Positions 17,114 through 25,478 of a DNA stretch of 64,000 bases are shown here, piece after piece. The position numbers and the translations under genes were made by a program. The notes beneath the pieces were generated by a model. The model saw only the letters and a list, made by a program, of their open reading frames with translations, made no database searches and had not been told where the DNA came from. The stretch is from an uncultured Clostridia bacterium. GTDB lineage: Bacteria; Bacillota; Clostridia; Christensenellales; Borkfalkiaceae. The DNA is taken from contig CANREM010000009.1 of assembly GCA_947629675.1 (NCBI GenBank), positions 1 to 64,000 on the forward strand, in the 5' to 3' direction. Each line of letters starts with the position of its first letter. Position 1 is the stretch's first letter.

Positions 17114-18012
17114 AGCCCCTTGATCGCCGCGGGAATGCGGGAAGTGACGTCCGTCGCATCGGGAGAGTATTCCCCCATGTCGAGGGCGGCGATCTCCCCC
17201 GCACGGCCTAGGACATAGCAGGAAGCAACGGCCGCCTCGAAGGGGGCAAGCCCGCGGGCAACGGTCCCGGCGAGGAAGCCCGAGAGCGCGTCTCCGCTTC
17301 CCCCCTTTGCAAGTGCGGGCGAGCCCGTCATATTGAGCACCACCCGTTTGCCGTCGGTGATGACGGTGCGATGATCTTTCAGGACGACGGTCACGCCGTA
17401 TTCCTCCGCAAATGCCCTCGCATAGGCGATGGGATCGGACAGGATCTCATAGATCGACCTGCCCGAAATGCGGGAAAACTCCTTGGGATGCGGGGTGACG
17501 ACAACGGAGCATCCCCGTCCTTTGAGAAGGCCATGCATCTTTTCCGCCGAAAGCGTATTGAGGGCGTCCGCATCGAGGACGAGGGTGCCGTTTTCATACG
17601 TCTTGAGAAGGGTCTCGAGCGTCTCCTTCGTGGCGGGGGTCATACCCGCTCCCATGCCGAAGGCGATCGCACTATCGGAAAGCGGCTCTCCCGCGTAGAA
17701 ATTCACGATGCACGCGGGATATTTTGCGGAAAAAACCGTGCGGCGCATCTCGTCCGTCTCACGGCTGTCCGTGTGCGGGAGAAAGAGCTTTGTATAGCCT
17801 GCGCCAGAGCGAAGTGCCGCGCCGACCGCCATAAGCGGTGCACCGAACGATCCCTCCCCCGCGAGAATGGCGACCGAGCCGCAGTCCCCCTTGTTGAGGG
17901 TTTCCCTGCGCGGGGGAAAGAGGGCGGCGATATCCCCGTCCTCAAAGACGGCGACAGGCCCGTCCTCAAATCTTTCTTCCAAGGCTTCTCTGTAATTTTT
18001 TGCGTATTTCAT
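17101..18012 (-). CDS. nnrD: ADP-dependent NAD(P)H-hydrate dehydratase, stand-alone NnrD domain
   Basis: 303 residues with the ribokinase-like YjeF C-terminal domain: 'KGDCGSVAILAGEGSFGAP', 'VLDADALNTL', 'VVTPHPKEFSRI' and the active-site GGSGDALSGFLAG. NnrD repairs damaged hydrated NAD(P)H. The NnrE epimerase domain that is usually fused N-terminally is absent; only a ~35-residue lead precedes the dehydratase. It is the last gene of the operon led by the UDP-sugar pyrophosphorylase, 9 bp after birA. Confidence 0.9.
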   Translation of the reverse strand: MKYAKNYREALEERFEDGPVAVFEDGDIAALFPPRRETLNKGDCGSVAILAGEGSFGAPLMAVGAALRSGAGYTKLFLPHTDSRETDEMRRTVFSAKYPACIVNFYAGEPLSDSAIAFGMGAGMTPATKETLETLLKTYENGTLVLDADALNTLSAEKMHGLLKGRGCSVVVTPHPKEFSRISGRSIYEILSDPIAYARAFAEEYGVTVVLKDHRTVITDGKRVVLNMTGSPALAKGGSGDALSGFLAGTVARGLAPFEAAVASCYVLGRAGEIAALDMGEYSPDATDVTSRIPAAIKGLYEA

Positions 18013-18021
18013 ATTGACCTC

Positions 18022-18702
18022 TCAAATATTCAGATCGATCTCTGCGGAGGAGAGAGCGCGGACATGCCCCCCCTCTGTGATCTCCAGCCGTCCGTCCCCG
18101 AGGATGCGCTCGGCTACGGCGGAATACGACTTTCCGCCCTCCGTGACGCGCACTTCCCTTCCCAAAAAGCGGACGAAGGAGAGATATTCCGGAAGATCGC
18201 TCTCCCGCGTAAAGCTGTCGATGAGGATGGGGCGGACTTCCTCGGGACGCAAATTTTTTCCCGCCGCCTCCGAGAGGGAGATCGCGATCCCGCCGAGGGC
18301 GGAGACGTCGTTGGCGACATTCAGCCCGATCCCGACAATGCTGCAAGAGATGTTCTCCCCAAATAGAGCATTCTCGATGAGGATGCCTGCAAGTTTTTTC
18401 CCCTTTGCAAAGACGTCGTTGGGCCACTTTACAGATGGCTCCGCGCCGAAATGCTTCGCCGTCCTGCAGACGGAGACGGCTGCATGCGCCATGATGCGGA
18501 ACGCCTCCGAGGCAGGGAAATCTCTGTAAAAGTTCAAAAAAGAGCAATATACGCCCCCCCTTTCCGAGAGGAAGCTCCTGCCCTTCGTCCCCCTTCCCTC
18601 CGTCTGGCGGGCGGCGCAGACTGCGACATCCTCTCCGAGCGGGAGAAATTTTTTGATGTATTCGTTGGTGGAGGAAGTTTCCTCAAGAAAAATTGTCCTC
18701 AT
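18022..18702 (-). CDS. birA: Biotin--[acetyl-CoA carboxylase] ligase (class I, no DNA-binding domain)
   Basis: 226 residues. The BirA catalytic signature GRGTKGRSFLS is followed by 'VKWPNDVFAKGKKLAGILIE' with the biotin-contacting Lys, and 'GIGLNV'. The helix-turn-helix found in repressor-type BirA is missing, so it should only attach biotin to carrier proteins such as AccB. It overlaps recX by 20 bp, implying translational coupling. Confidence 0.93.
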   Translation of the reverse strand: MRTIFLEETSSTNEYIKKFLPLGEDVAVCAARQTEGRGTKGRSFLSERGGVYCSFLNFYRDFPASEAFRIMAHAAVSVCRTAKHFGAEPSVKWPNDVFAKGKKLAGILIENALFGENISCSIVGIGLNVANDVSALGGIAISLSEAAGKNLRPEEVRPILIDSFTRESDLPEYLSFVRFLGREVRVTEGGKSYSAVAERILGDGRLEITEGGHVRALSSAEIDLNI

Positions 18703-19306
18703 CGCGGACCCCCTTCAGAACTTCCCTCACCGTATCCCCGTCAAACCCCTTTGAAAGAAGATGGGAATAGGCCTTACGGTATGTCTTTGGATCGGCAAGG
18801 TCCTTTCCGCGGAGATACTTTTCGAGGACGGCCTTCGCGCTCTCCTCCTCCCCTTCAATTCCTTTGAGGGCGGCTGATATTTCCTCATCGCCGATCCCCT
18901 TTCTCCTCAGTTCCAATGCAATGAGACGGGCACCCTTGCGGCTCTTTACACCCTCTGCATAGCGGGCGGCGTACTCTTTGTCGTCAAGGTAGCCATACCC
19001 CTTCATCTTCCCGATGACATAGGAGATGATCTCTTCGAGATACCCTTTTCCCCGCAAAAAATCGCGCATCTCTCTCTCCGTTTTCATGGAATGGGAGATG
19101 TGCGTGAGTGCCTTGTCGAGAGCGGTAAGTTTCTCGCTCTCGAATTGCATGCGGGAAAGTTCTTCTGGGGTGATCGTCATCCCCGCCATCAAACGGTTCT
19201 GCATGGCTGTCTCGAGCTTCATGCCGCAGAAAAATCTTCCGTCGATCGCGATATTCACGCGGGACTTGTCCTTCTTTTGGGGAGTGATGGATGTGATCTC
19301 GGGCAC
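18683..19306 (-). CDS. recX: RecX-family regulatory protein
   Basis: 207 residues. Three helical repeats are visible in order, e.g. 'ALDKALTHISHSMKTEREM', 'GYLDDKEYAARYAEGVKSRK' and 'KTYRKAYSHLLSKGFDGDTV'. RecX modulates RecA filament growth; recA is not in this window. The start is GTG, with GGAG 7 nt upstream; that ribosome binding site overlaps the stop of the preceding gene (4-bp gap). Confidence 0.88.
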   Translation of the reverse strand: MPEITSITPQKKDKSRVNIAIDGRFFCGMKLETAMQNRLMAGMTITPEELSRMQFESEKLTALDKALTHISHSMKTEREMRDFLRGKGYLEEIISYVIGKMKGYGYLDDKEYAARYAEGVKSRKGARLIALELRRKGIGDEEISAALKGIEGEEESAKAVLEKYLRGKDLADPKTYRKAYSHLLSKGFDGDTVREVLKGVRDEDNFS

Positions 19307-19310
19307 AGTG

Positions 19311-20435
19311 CTACTCCACGCCGTTTTGCGGCCAGGTGCGGTTCTCTTTGAACCACTCGGTGTCCTTTAAGATCGTGCTGTTGTTGCTCCCCGTGACAGT
19401 GACGCCCTCAGAGGAAGAGGTCACGGTGATGTTGCCGTTCATGGAGGCATAGCCCGACGTCTTCTTGTTTACTTTATCGATGCCCGTGGACATGGTGGTC
19501 ACGTAGATGTTCTTGGTGTACTTCGCCACGCGGTCGATAAAGGCCTGCGAAGGGAAAGTGTTCTCGTCTGTTTTGGAGTATTCATAGGACCCCGCACAGC
19601 AGCAGACACACACGATCTCGGGGGTGATTTTGGAGAGCAAGACGTCGTTGGATGAAGTGGGACTTCCGTGATGACCTCCCTTGAAGAGCTTCACGTGAGG
19701 AAGGGAATTGCTCTCGGCGAGGCTCTTCTCCCCCGCCTCTTCGAGATCTCCCGTAAAAAGGAAACGATTTTCCCCATGCGTCAGAAGCAGGCAGACGGAG
19801 TAGTTATTCTCATCGGAGGACTTGTTCTCGTAGAATTTTTGATAGAGGATCTCGAAGGAAACGCCCTCGGAAAGCGCGTAGCTGCGCTCGGCACCGTTTG
19901 TACGGTTCCAACAATCGAGAGCGGTGTAATGCACCGCGCCCGCGGTAACGGAAACTTCCTCGTCGCGGGCGGCCTCATAGTCCTTCGAAACTTGCGAAGT
20001 GGTGTTCTTGAGGGCATAGTCGATGATCGTCTTGCATTCGAAATTCGCAAAAATACCATCTGTGCCGCTGTTTCCCACGAATGCCGCGATGTGGTCCTCG
20101 TGGGCATGTGTTGCGATGACATATTCGAGAATTCCGTCCGTGCAATACTGCTTGATGTAGGGAACGAGGGTCGCCGCGGAGCCGCGCTTGGAACCCGCGT
20201 CGATCAGCATTTCGGTGTCCCCCACCTTGATGAGGGTGCAATCCCCTGCGTTGCCGTTGCCGAGTTCGGGGAAGCGGATGATGAGTTCTCCCGAGACGAT
20301 CTCTTCCTCTTTCTTCTCCTTCTTATAGACAAAGAAATACCAGAATGCCCCCGCGGCGAGCGCGAGGATAATTACGATCGCAACGGTGATGAAAAATGCC
20401 CGCGCGCCCTTCTTTTTTGCCTTATTTTTTGCCAT
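19311..20435 (-). CDS. Membrane-anchored metallo-beta-lactamase-fold hydrolase (ComEC C-domain-like)
   Basis: 374 residues: a basic N-terminus, one membrane helix (about 11-35) and an extracytoplasmic MBL domain. Metal motif HAHEDH (about residue 110), 'FTGDLEEAGE' and KGGHHGS match the ComEC/Rec2 hydrolase-type branch. Homologues of this branch cleave nucleic acids or phosphoesters outside the cell. It starts at the base next to the stop of the UDP-sugar pyrophosphorylase gene and lies upstream of recX. The link to DNA uptake is only suggestive. Confidence 0.82.
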   Translation of the reverse strand: MAKNKAKKKGARAFFITVAIVIILALAAGAFWYFFVYKKEKKEEEIVSGELIIRFPELGNGNAGDCTLIKVGDTEMLIDAGSKRGSAATLVPYIKQYCTDGILEYVIATHAHEDHIAAFVGNSGTDGIFANFECKTIIDYALKNTTSQVSKDYEAARDEEVSVTAGAVHYTALDCWNRTNGAERSYALSEGVSFEILYQKFYENKSSDENNYSVCLLLTHGENRFLFTGDLEEAGEKSLAESNSLPHVKLFKGGHHGSPTSSNDVLLSKITPEIVCVCCCAGSYEYSKTDENTFPSQAFIDRVAKYTKNIYVTTMSTGIDKVNKKTSGYASMNGNITVTSSSEGVTVTGSNNSTILKDTEWFKENRTWPQNGVE

Positions 20436-21638
20436 TTACAGTTTTCCTTTCAGCCAAAGCATGCGTCTTGCGGAGGAGACGCTGTCCCTTCCGCGCTTGT
20501 TTTTTACGGGAGCAAATTCCTCGCCTCGGATGACTTCGAATGGGAGACAGGCACCCGAGAGCCGTACCATGTCCAAGATCAGCGTCTCATATTTGTATCC
20601 ATTGGGTTTTTTGGGGTGGATGGTCTGTCCGTTTTCTCCAAGGTATGGAATGACCTTTTTGACGGCGTGAATGGGGATCTTTGCAGTGGAGATCTCGTCG
20701 AGGAGACGGGCGGAAAAGAGATAGTTGAGCGTCATGCCGAAGCGGTAGAGAAGCTCTCCCCCCTTCCCGCGTGCCTTGGCGAGCTTCTCGGGAAGTTCGT
20801 AATACTCTATGACGGAGGGCGTTCCGTCCTCAAGACAGAGGACGCCGACGCGCTCTTTCCACCTTCTCTTTTTGACATACTTGGCCCCGCAGGGTGCCCC
20901 CGAGAGAATGGTCGCTCCGACAAAGGCGGGATCCGCGATCTTCTGCAGGACATTGTCTACGCCGAATACATTGTACCACTCGACATCGGGAAAATCCTTT
21001 GCGATGCCTGCTCTCTTCAGAGAGGAGAACCATCCGCCGTTCCCGTTGGGGGAGAGGGCGAGCTTGCCCTTTGCCTCCAAAAGAATTTTTCCGTCAAAAT
21101 CGGTGCAGGGATACATCTCCTGCACGAAGAAACGGACGTAATCCTTCGGATAGCCGAAATAGGCGTGCTGCTGCAAAAATTCCCGCGTTTCGCGATCGTT
21201 CTTCTCGCTCGTCATGATGAGGAGGGGAACAAAAGCTCCGCATTTTTCACATACCGAAAGAAGATTCTCGATGAGAAGTTCGAAGATGTAGCGCGGACGC
21301 CGCTTCGTGCCCATGTTGAAGGTGCCCTTCGGACCGTCAAAGCCGAGCCGCGTGCCCTGTCCTCCCGCGAGAAGGACTGCAGCGACTTTTCCCGCGCGGA
21401 TAGCGGACATGCCTGCGGCGGTGTATTCGTCCAGCCGGCTTTGAATGGCGTCTGCGGACAGCCCTTCGATGGGCGAGATCTTCCCCCTTTGCGCAGCCGT
21501 CCTTCCGCACGCCTCACATGAAGTGAGATCGACAAGAGAAAGTTCGGAAAGATAAGCCTCCCGCTCTTCCTCCGTGAGGCCTTCCGTATTGAGAAGATGC
21601 TCCTGCCCTGAGGCCCTGAGCCGCTCTGTGAGGTCCAT
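20436..21638 (-). CDS. UDP-N-acetylglucosamine/UDP-hexose pyrophosphorylase family (UAP/UGP)
   Basis: 400 residues of the eukaryote-like UDPGP family, not the GlmU family. The uridylyl-binding motif AVLLAGGQGTRLGFDGPKG lies at about residue 100. 'VDNVLQKIADPAFVG', the Lys-rich 'KYVKKRRWKERVGVL' and 'YELPEKLA' follow. It should form UDP-sugar from UTP and a sugar-1-phosphate; whether GlcNAc or glucose is used cannot be decided here. It is first in the operon (pyrophosphorylase - MBL - recX - birA - nnrD), with GGGGGAT before the ATG. Confidence 0.85.
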   Translation of the reverse strand: MDLTERLRASGQEHLLNTEGLTEEEREAYLSELSLVDLTSCEACGRTAAQRGKISPIEGLSADAIQSRLDEYTAAGMSAIRAGKVAAVLLAGGQGTRLGFDGPKGTFNMGTKRRPRYIFELLIENLLSVCEKCGAFVPLLIMTSEKNDRETREFLQQHAYFGYPKDYVRFFVQEMYPCTDFDGKILLEAKGKLALSPNGNGGWFSSLKRAGIAKDFPDVEWYNVFGVDNVLQKIADPAFVGATILSGAPCGAKYVKKRRWKERVGVLCLEDGTPSVIEYYELPEKLAKARGKGGELLYRFGMTLNYLFSARLLDEISTAKIPIHAVKKVIPYLGENGQTIHPKKPNGYKYETLILDMVRLSGACLPFEVIRGEEFAPVKNKRGRDSVSSARRMLWLKGKL

Positions 21639-21667
21639 AGCATCCCCCTTGCATTCAGTCTATTCAT

Positions 21668-21708
21668 ATTATAAAAAAATGCGGCGGGATTGTCAATGCC
21701 CCGCCGCA
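21668..21708 (-). promoter_or_regulatory. Combined terminator and promoter between mscS and the pyrophosphorylase operon
   Basis: Minus strand: a 9-bp stem TGCGGCGGG/CCCGCCGCA followed by ATTTTTTTAT terminates the mscS message. The -35 TTGACA (21691-21696) lies in the loop and the -10 TATAAT (21668-21673) overlaps the end of the T-tract, 17 nt apart. The same ~40 bp therefore serves as terminator and as consensus promoter. Confidence 0.8.
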
Positions 21709-21725
21709 AATTTTCCGCTTTTCGC

Positions 21726-22712
21726 TTACGCCTTCTCCCTTTCGCGGTAGTTGACGACGACCTGCGGGAAGGGAATGTTGATCCCGTTCGCATCGAAGAG
21801 CAGCTTGATCTCCCGCTTCAGATCGCGCTGGACCTGAAAGAAATCCCCCTCCTTGCAATGCGCGCCGAAGAGAAGGTTGACGCTCGAGCTGTCGAGGGCG
21901 TCCACGCCCAAATATTTCGGATCGTCGAGAACAAGCGGAAGGTGCGAGCGAAGCTCTTGCTTGCTCTCCTCAAAGACGCGCTCGACGCGCTTCAAGTCCT
22001 CGCCGTATTCCACGCCGACGGTGACCGTCGGGAAGGAATTGACGCGGCTCTGATTGACGAACACTTTGATCGTACTGTTGTTTGCCACGCGGATATCCCC
22101 CGAGGCGTTGATGAGTTTTGTATTGCGGATACCGATCTCCTGCACCTCGCCGCGCCAACCTTCGATCTGCACGATGTCCCCCACCTGCAGCGTGCCGTCA
22201 CACACGAGAAAGACGCCTGCGACGACGTCGGCGATGAGGCTCTGCATGCCAAGCCCTATGATGAGGGTGAGGACGCCTGCTCCCGCAACGAGAGCGGCGA
22301 CGTTCACGCCCCATGCGGCAAGAATGGCGATCACGCAGACGATCCAGACGACCGCCTTGAAGATACTGTTCACGAGTTTCCCGATCGTCACCCTTCTCGG
22401 AGTTCCCCGAAAGACCCTCTTGATGACGGTGCAAACGATATAGAGGACGAGCAAGGTGAGGAAGAGGATCATGATGCTTGTGACGATCTTCGGAACGATG
22501 CGCAGCACACTGTTGAAAAATGCGATGCCCGTATCATGGGTGGCGAACCAGCCCGTCTCGGAGCGTAGCTCCTTATAGAATACGAACCCGAGTATGGTCA
22601 CGACCGCAAAGATGCCGAGAAAGACAAGCCCGACGATCGTGGATTTTTTGAGCTTGCCCTTTTTGAGCTTTTCAAGGACTTCCTTGGGGGAATTGTTGTT
22701 TTCTTCTGCCAT
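21726..22712 (-). CDS. MscS-family mechanosensitive channel
   Basis: 328 residues. Three membrane segments precede the pore-lining TM3 region ('ILAAWGVNVAALVAGAGVLTLIIGLGMQSLIADV'-like, Ala/Gly-rich), then the beta domain with 'VGDIVQIEGWRGEVQEIGIRNT' and the C-terminal alpha/beta region. These channels release solutes on hypo-osmotic shock. The ORF track's N-terminal 62 residues are translation of an intergenic repeat; the start was moved to 22712, where GGAGG lies 6 nt before the ATG, with a consensus promoter upstream. Confidence 0.92.
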   Translation of the reverse strand: MAEENNNSPKEVLEKLKKGKLKKSTIVGLVFLGIFAVVTILGFVFYKELRSETGWFATHDTGIAFFNSVLRIVPKIVTSIMILFLTLLVLYIVCTVIKRVFRGTPRRVTIGKLVNSIFKAVVWIVCVIAILAAWGVNVAALVAGAGVLTLIIGLGMQSLIADVVAGVFLVCDGTLQVGDIVQIEGWRGEVQEIGIRNTKLINASGDIRVANNSTIKVFVNQSRVNSFPTVTVGVEYGEDLKRVERVFEESKQELRSHLPLVLDDPKYLGVDALDSSSVNLLFGAHCKEGDFFQVQRDLKREIKLLFDANGINIPFPQVVVNYREREKA

Positions 22713-22739
22713 AATATGCCTCCGATGGGTTTTTGCAAC

Positions 22740-22769
22740 ATTATAGAAAAACTTCTCGGCGTTTGTCAA
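22740..22769 (-). promoter_or_regulatory. Promoter of the MscS channel gene
   Basis: Minus strand -35 TTGACA (22764-22769), 18 nt, -10 TATAAT (22740-22745), 28 bp before the ATG. Confidence 0.8.
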
Positions 22770-22802
22770 GCGTTGCACAAAAAAACACAGAAAAGGCAAG
22801 GA

Positions 22803-22912
22803 AATCCCCCTCCTTGCGGAGGGGGAAGTGGCTAATAGTCGGACTTCGTAGTTCGGGATCCTTCGGTCGCTACGCTCCCTCAGGATGACACGGTTCATCT
22901 TCGGACATGGTA
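22803..22912. repeat. Mosaic intergenic repeat ending in a GGACATGGTA motif
   Basis: Contains the C-rich/G-rich hairpin module (CCCCCTCC ... GGAGGGGG), the link GGACTTCGTAG, a GGATCC-led hairpin variant, AGGATGACACGG, and directly after it TCGGACATGGTATGG (motif at 22903-22912). It fills most of the gap between mscS and spoIVA. Confidence 0.75.
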
Positions 22913-22935
22913 TGGCCGTTTTTGGTCAGATGGGA

Positions 22936-24402
22936 CTACAACAGGATGCAGATGACGCCGCCTTTGCCTTCGTTGACGATACGGGTGACCGTCTTGCGCA
23001 TCTTGCGCTGGACGCCCTCCCCCATCGAACGGTTCTTGACGGTCAGCTCCTCGCCGAGCATCTCCTTCAAGGTCCTGCCGAACATGCTCGTATTCCACGC
23101 TTTCTCGGGGTCGCCTTTGAGGTCCTCGTTGATCTTCTTCACGAAGGCCTCGCTCTGTTCGAGAGTGCCGACAGCGGGACGCACTTCCCCGCAGAGATCG
23201 ACGCGGATGATGTGGTAGCTGGGTGCCTCCGCCTGCAAATTCACCCCCACCCGCTTGCTTTTCTTGACGAGGCGCGGTTCGGAGAGGTTCATCTCCACCG
23301 TATCGGGCGGGACGATGCCGTAGCCGTATTCCTTGGCGTCCGCAAACGCCTTGCCCACGCGCTCGTACACTTTTTTGGCCTCGGAGAGGGAGAGAACGTA
23401 GTTCATGAGGGCGCATTCGTCGGAGAGATCCTCGCCGCAACGCTCGCCGAGTACGCGGTAGAACACCCCTTCCCGCGCCTCGATGCGGCACTGTGCGGTC
23501 CCCGTGGCGGCGTCCACCTTGATGGAGACGGGCGGGGTCAAATTTTCGCTCTCCGTGAAGAGGGTGTCGAGGAGGGCGCAGTCGCTCATCTTGCAGATGT
23601 GCGGGGCGACGCTTCTGACTCCCTCCAAAAGTTCGCCGACGATGGGCGTATCCGCATCGAGGACGCGCATCCATTCGGGAATATCGATGTCGATGGAGAC
23701 GACGGGGAATTCATAGAGGATGCGCTCCAAGACGGATGCGGCCTTCTCGGCATCCATCTGCTCGGCATTCGCGGCGATGACAGGGGTCGCATATTTTTCT
23801 TCGAGGGCGGCGCGAAGCTCTTCGGAGGCAGCGGGATCCTTGCAGTTCAAAAAGATGATAAAGGGTTTTTGCGCGGCACGAAGCTCTTCGAACGCCTTCT
23901 CCTCGGCCGCCTCGTACGCACTGCGCGGAATGCCCGTCACCGAGCCGTCCGTCGTCACGAGGATGTCGATGGTGGAGTGGTCGCGTGCGACCCTTCTCGT
24001 CCCCTCCTCTGCGGCTTCCTCGAAGGGGATGGGACCGTCGTTCCAAGGGGTCTTGACGAGGCGGGGCGAACCCTCCTCTTCAAACCCCACCGCCCCTTCG
24101 ACGGGATAGCCGACGCAATCGATGAGACGCACGCGGGCGACGGCGTTGCCCACGGCGATCTCGGCAGCCTGTTCGGGGACAAATTTCGGCTCCGTCGTCA
24201 TGACTGTTCTGCCCGCCGCCGACTGCGGAAGTTCGTCGATGGAACGCTGACGCTTGGAACCGTCGATCCCCGGCAGTACGAGTTCCTCCATAAATTTTTT
24301 GATGAACGTGGATTTGCCCGTGCGCACCGGCCCGACGACTCCGATGAAGATATCTCCGCCCGTACGCCCTGCCACGTCCTCGTAAACACCGAAAGATTTC
24401 AT
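22936..24402 (-). CDS. spoIVA: Stage IV sporulation protein A (SpoIVA)
   Basis: 488 residues, the usual SpoIVA length (~492). It begins 'VYEDVAGRTGGDIFIGVVGP' and has Walker A GPVRTGKSTFIKK, 'ATDGSVTDI'-like text (here TTDGSVTGI), and the conserved C-terminal region ending close to 'GKGGVICILL'. SpoIVA is an ATPase that polymerises on the forespore to form the basement layer of the spore coat. It shows the organism belongs to a sporulating lineage. A possible sigma-E promoter lies upstream. Confidence 0.96.
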   Translation of the reverse strand: MKSFGVYEDVAGRTGGDIFIGVVGPVRTGKSTFIKKFMEELVLPGIDGSKRQRSIDELPQSAAGRTVMTTEPKFVPEQAAEIAVGNAVARVRLIDCVGYPVEGAVGFEEEGSPRLVKTPWNDGPIPFEEAAEEGTRRVARDHSTIDILVTTDGSVTGIPRSAYEAAEEKAFEELRAAQKPFIIFLNCKDPAASEELRAALEEKYATPVIAANAEQMDAEKAASVLERILYEFPVVSIDIDIPEWMRVLDADTPIVGELLEGVRSVAPHICKMSDCALLDTLFTESENLTPPVSIKVDAATGTAQCRIEAREGVFYRVLGERCGEDLSDECALMNYVLSLSEAKKVYERVGKAFADAKEYGYGIVPPDTVEMNLSEPRLVKKSKRVGVNLQAEAPSYHIIRVDLCGEVRPAVGTLEQSEAFVKKINEDLKGDPEKAWNTSMFGRTLKEMLGEELTVKNRSMGEGVQRKMRKTVTRIVNEGKGGVICILL

Positions 24403-24431
24403 GATTGCCTCCGCGAAATTCTTGCTATGTT

Positions 24432-24460
24432 ACGATATGACGGCGCAGGCAAAGTTATGA
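24432..24460 (-). promoter_or_regulatory. Possible sigma-E promoter of spoIVA
   Basis: Minus strand TCATAACT (24453-24460), 13 nt, CATATCGT (24432-24439). This partly fits the sigma-E pattern (-35 with ATA, -10 CATAnnnT, 13-14 nt apart), and spoIVA is a sigma-E gene in Bacillus. No sigma-A-like promoter is visible here. Confidence 0.45.
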
Positions 24461-24574
24461 CAAGAAATAAGCCGCCCTTTTGCACACCTTTCTTTGGGGA
24501 TCCAAAGCAAAAAAAGGAATGCTGTTACTTGGAAGAGGTCAAACAAAAAATTTCACATTGATGATTGAAAATCA

Positions 24575-24604
24575 TTGACTTCAATTCAACGAATGTGGTA
24601 AAAT
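24575..24604 (+). promoter_or_regulatory. Sigma-A promoter of the plus-strand island
   Basis: -35 TTGACT (24575-24580), 18 nt, -10 TAAAAT (24599-24604), followed by AAAGGAG before the ATG at 24635. It likely still drives the downstream ECF/TetR/AKR genes although the first gene is broken. Confidence 0.6.
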
Positions 24605-24634
24605 CAAATAAAAGATTCGAAAGGAGACTGTAAA

Positions 24635-24848
24635 ATGAACGATTTTGTTTTTCAAAACACCACAAAAGTTTATTTCGGAAAAGACCAACTGAAACATCTC
24701 GGTGCGGAATAGACTGCACAACGGCGATCGCCGCGGCAACTTATTACGACGGCGACGCTTGGGATCTGGTAAAAGGTACGGGATATTGCAGGGATTCAAA
24801 CCGCTTACCCCCAAGGACGTGGAAGCGATTTTCAGAATGTGCCTATGA
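24635..24848 (+). pseudogene. Iron-containing alcohol dehydrogenase, internally deleted remnant
   Basis: A good ribosome binding site and ATG start a reading frame 'NDFVFQNTTKVYFGKDQ' typical of the N-terminus of YqhD/butanol-dehydrogenase-like iron ADHs, which stops after 25 codons. The next bases, in another frame, encode 'IAAATYYDGDAWDLVKG', matching a segment normally ~90-110 residues in. After another jump, 'LTPKDVEAIFRMCL' plus a stop matches the extreme C-terminus. About 380 codons have shrunk to ~70 by at least two internal deletions. The family reading rests on pattern recognition of three pieces in the correct order. Confidence 0.75.
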
Positions 24849-24894
24849 TCACATAACCGAAAAATGTAAAAATAAAAATCGGAGGTAATTTACG

Positions 24895-25473
24895 ATGATC
24901 GAACAGGTTCTTGCAAGACACAACTCGGCTCTCCGTGTCAAGATCACGGTAAAAACACTCATTTCGCTCGGAATAATCGCGCTTGCGGTAATTCTTCCGC
25001 AACTTATTCATCTCGCCCTCGGCGCACCCGGCGGCGTAAAATGGTTGCCCATGTATCTGCCGGTCTTACTCGGCGGATGTCTCCTCGGATGGAAATGGGG
25101 TTTGGGCGTGGGGATCCTCTCCCCCCTCATCAGCTTTGCGATAACTGCCCTTGCCGGCGATCCCATGCCTGCTTTGGTTCGTCTGCCTTATATGATCGTC
25201 GAACTTGCGGTCTTTGCGGCGGTTTCGGGACTATTTTCGCAAAGGATCGCCAAAAACGGCTGGATGGCGTTCCCCGCGGTACTCCTTGCCGAGGTCGCGG
25301 GCAGGCTCACCTTCCTCGCCATAGCTGCCATTTTCCAGAGCGTTTCTCCCCTCTCTGCAGAGGTAGTATGGTCGCAGATACAGACGGGACTTTTGGGTAT
25401 GGTTTTGCAAGCCGTCGTCGTCCCCTTCATCGTAATGGGACTGCGCCTGCTCCTTATAAAAGACAAGGAATAA
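24895..25473 (+). CDS. ECF-type transporter S component
   Basis: 192 residues with about five to six membrane helices and short loops, of the substrate-specific subunit type (e.g. 'LPVLLGGCLLGWKWGLGVGI' near the middle). S components bind a vitamin or metal and dock on a shared EcfAA'T module, which is not in this window. The substrate is not readable. GGAGG lies 9 nt before the ATG. It is co-directional with tetR and the aldo/keto reductase. Confidence 0.75.
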   Translation: MIEQVLARHNSALRVKITVKTLISLGIIALAVILPQLIHLALGAPGGVKWLPMYLPVLLGGCLLGWKWGLGVGILSPLISFAITALAGDPMPALVRLPYMIVELAVFAAVSGLFSQRIAKNGWMAFPAVLLAEVAGRLTFLAIAAIFQSVSPLSAEVVWSQIQTGLLGMVLQAVVVPFIVMGLRLLLIKDKE

Positions 25474-25478
25474 AGAGT

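Noticed and set aside
25041-25478. N-terminal extension of TetR in the ORF track
   Set aside because: It overlaps the ECF S-component gene in another frame. The TetR helix-turn-helix begins after the ATG at 25479.
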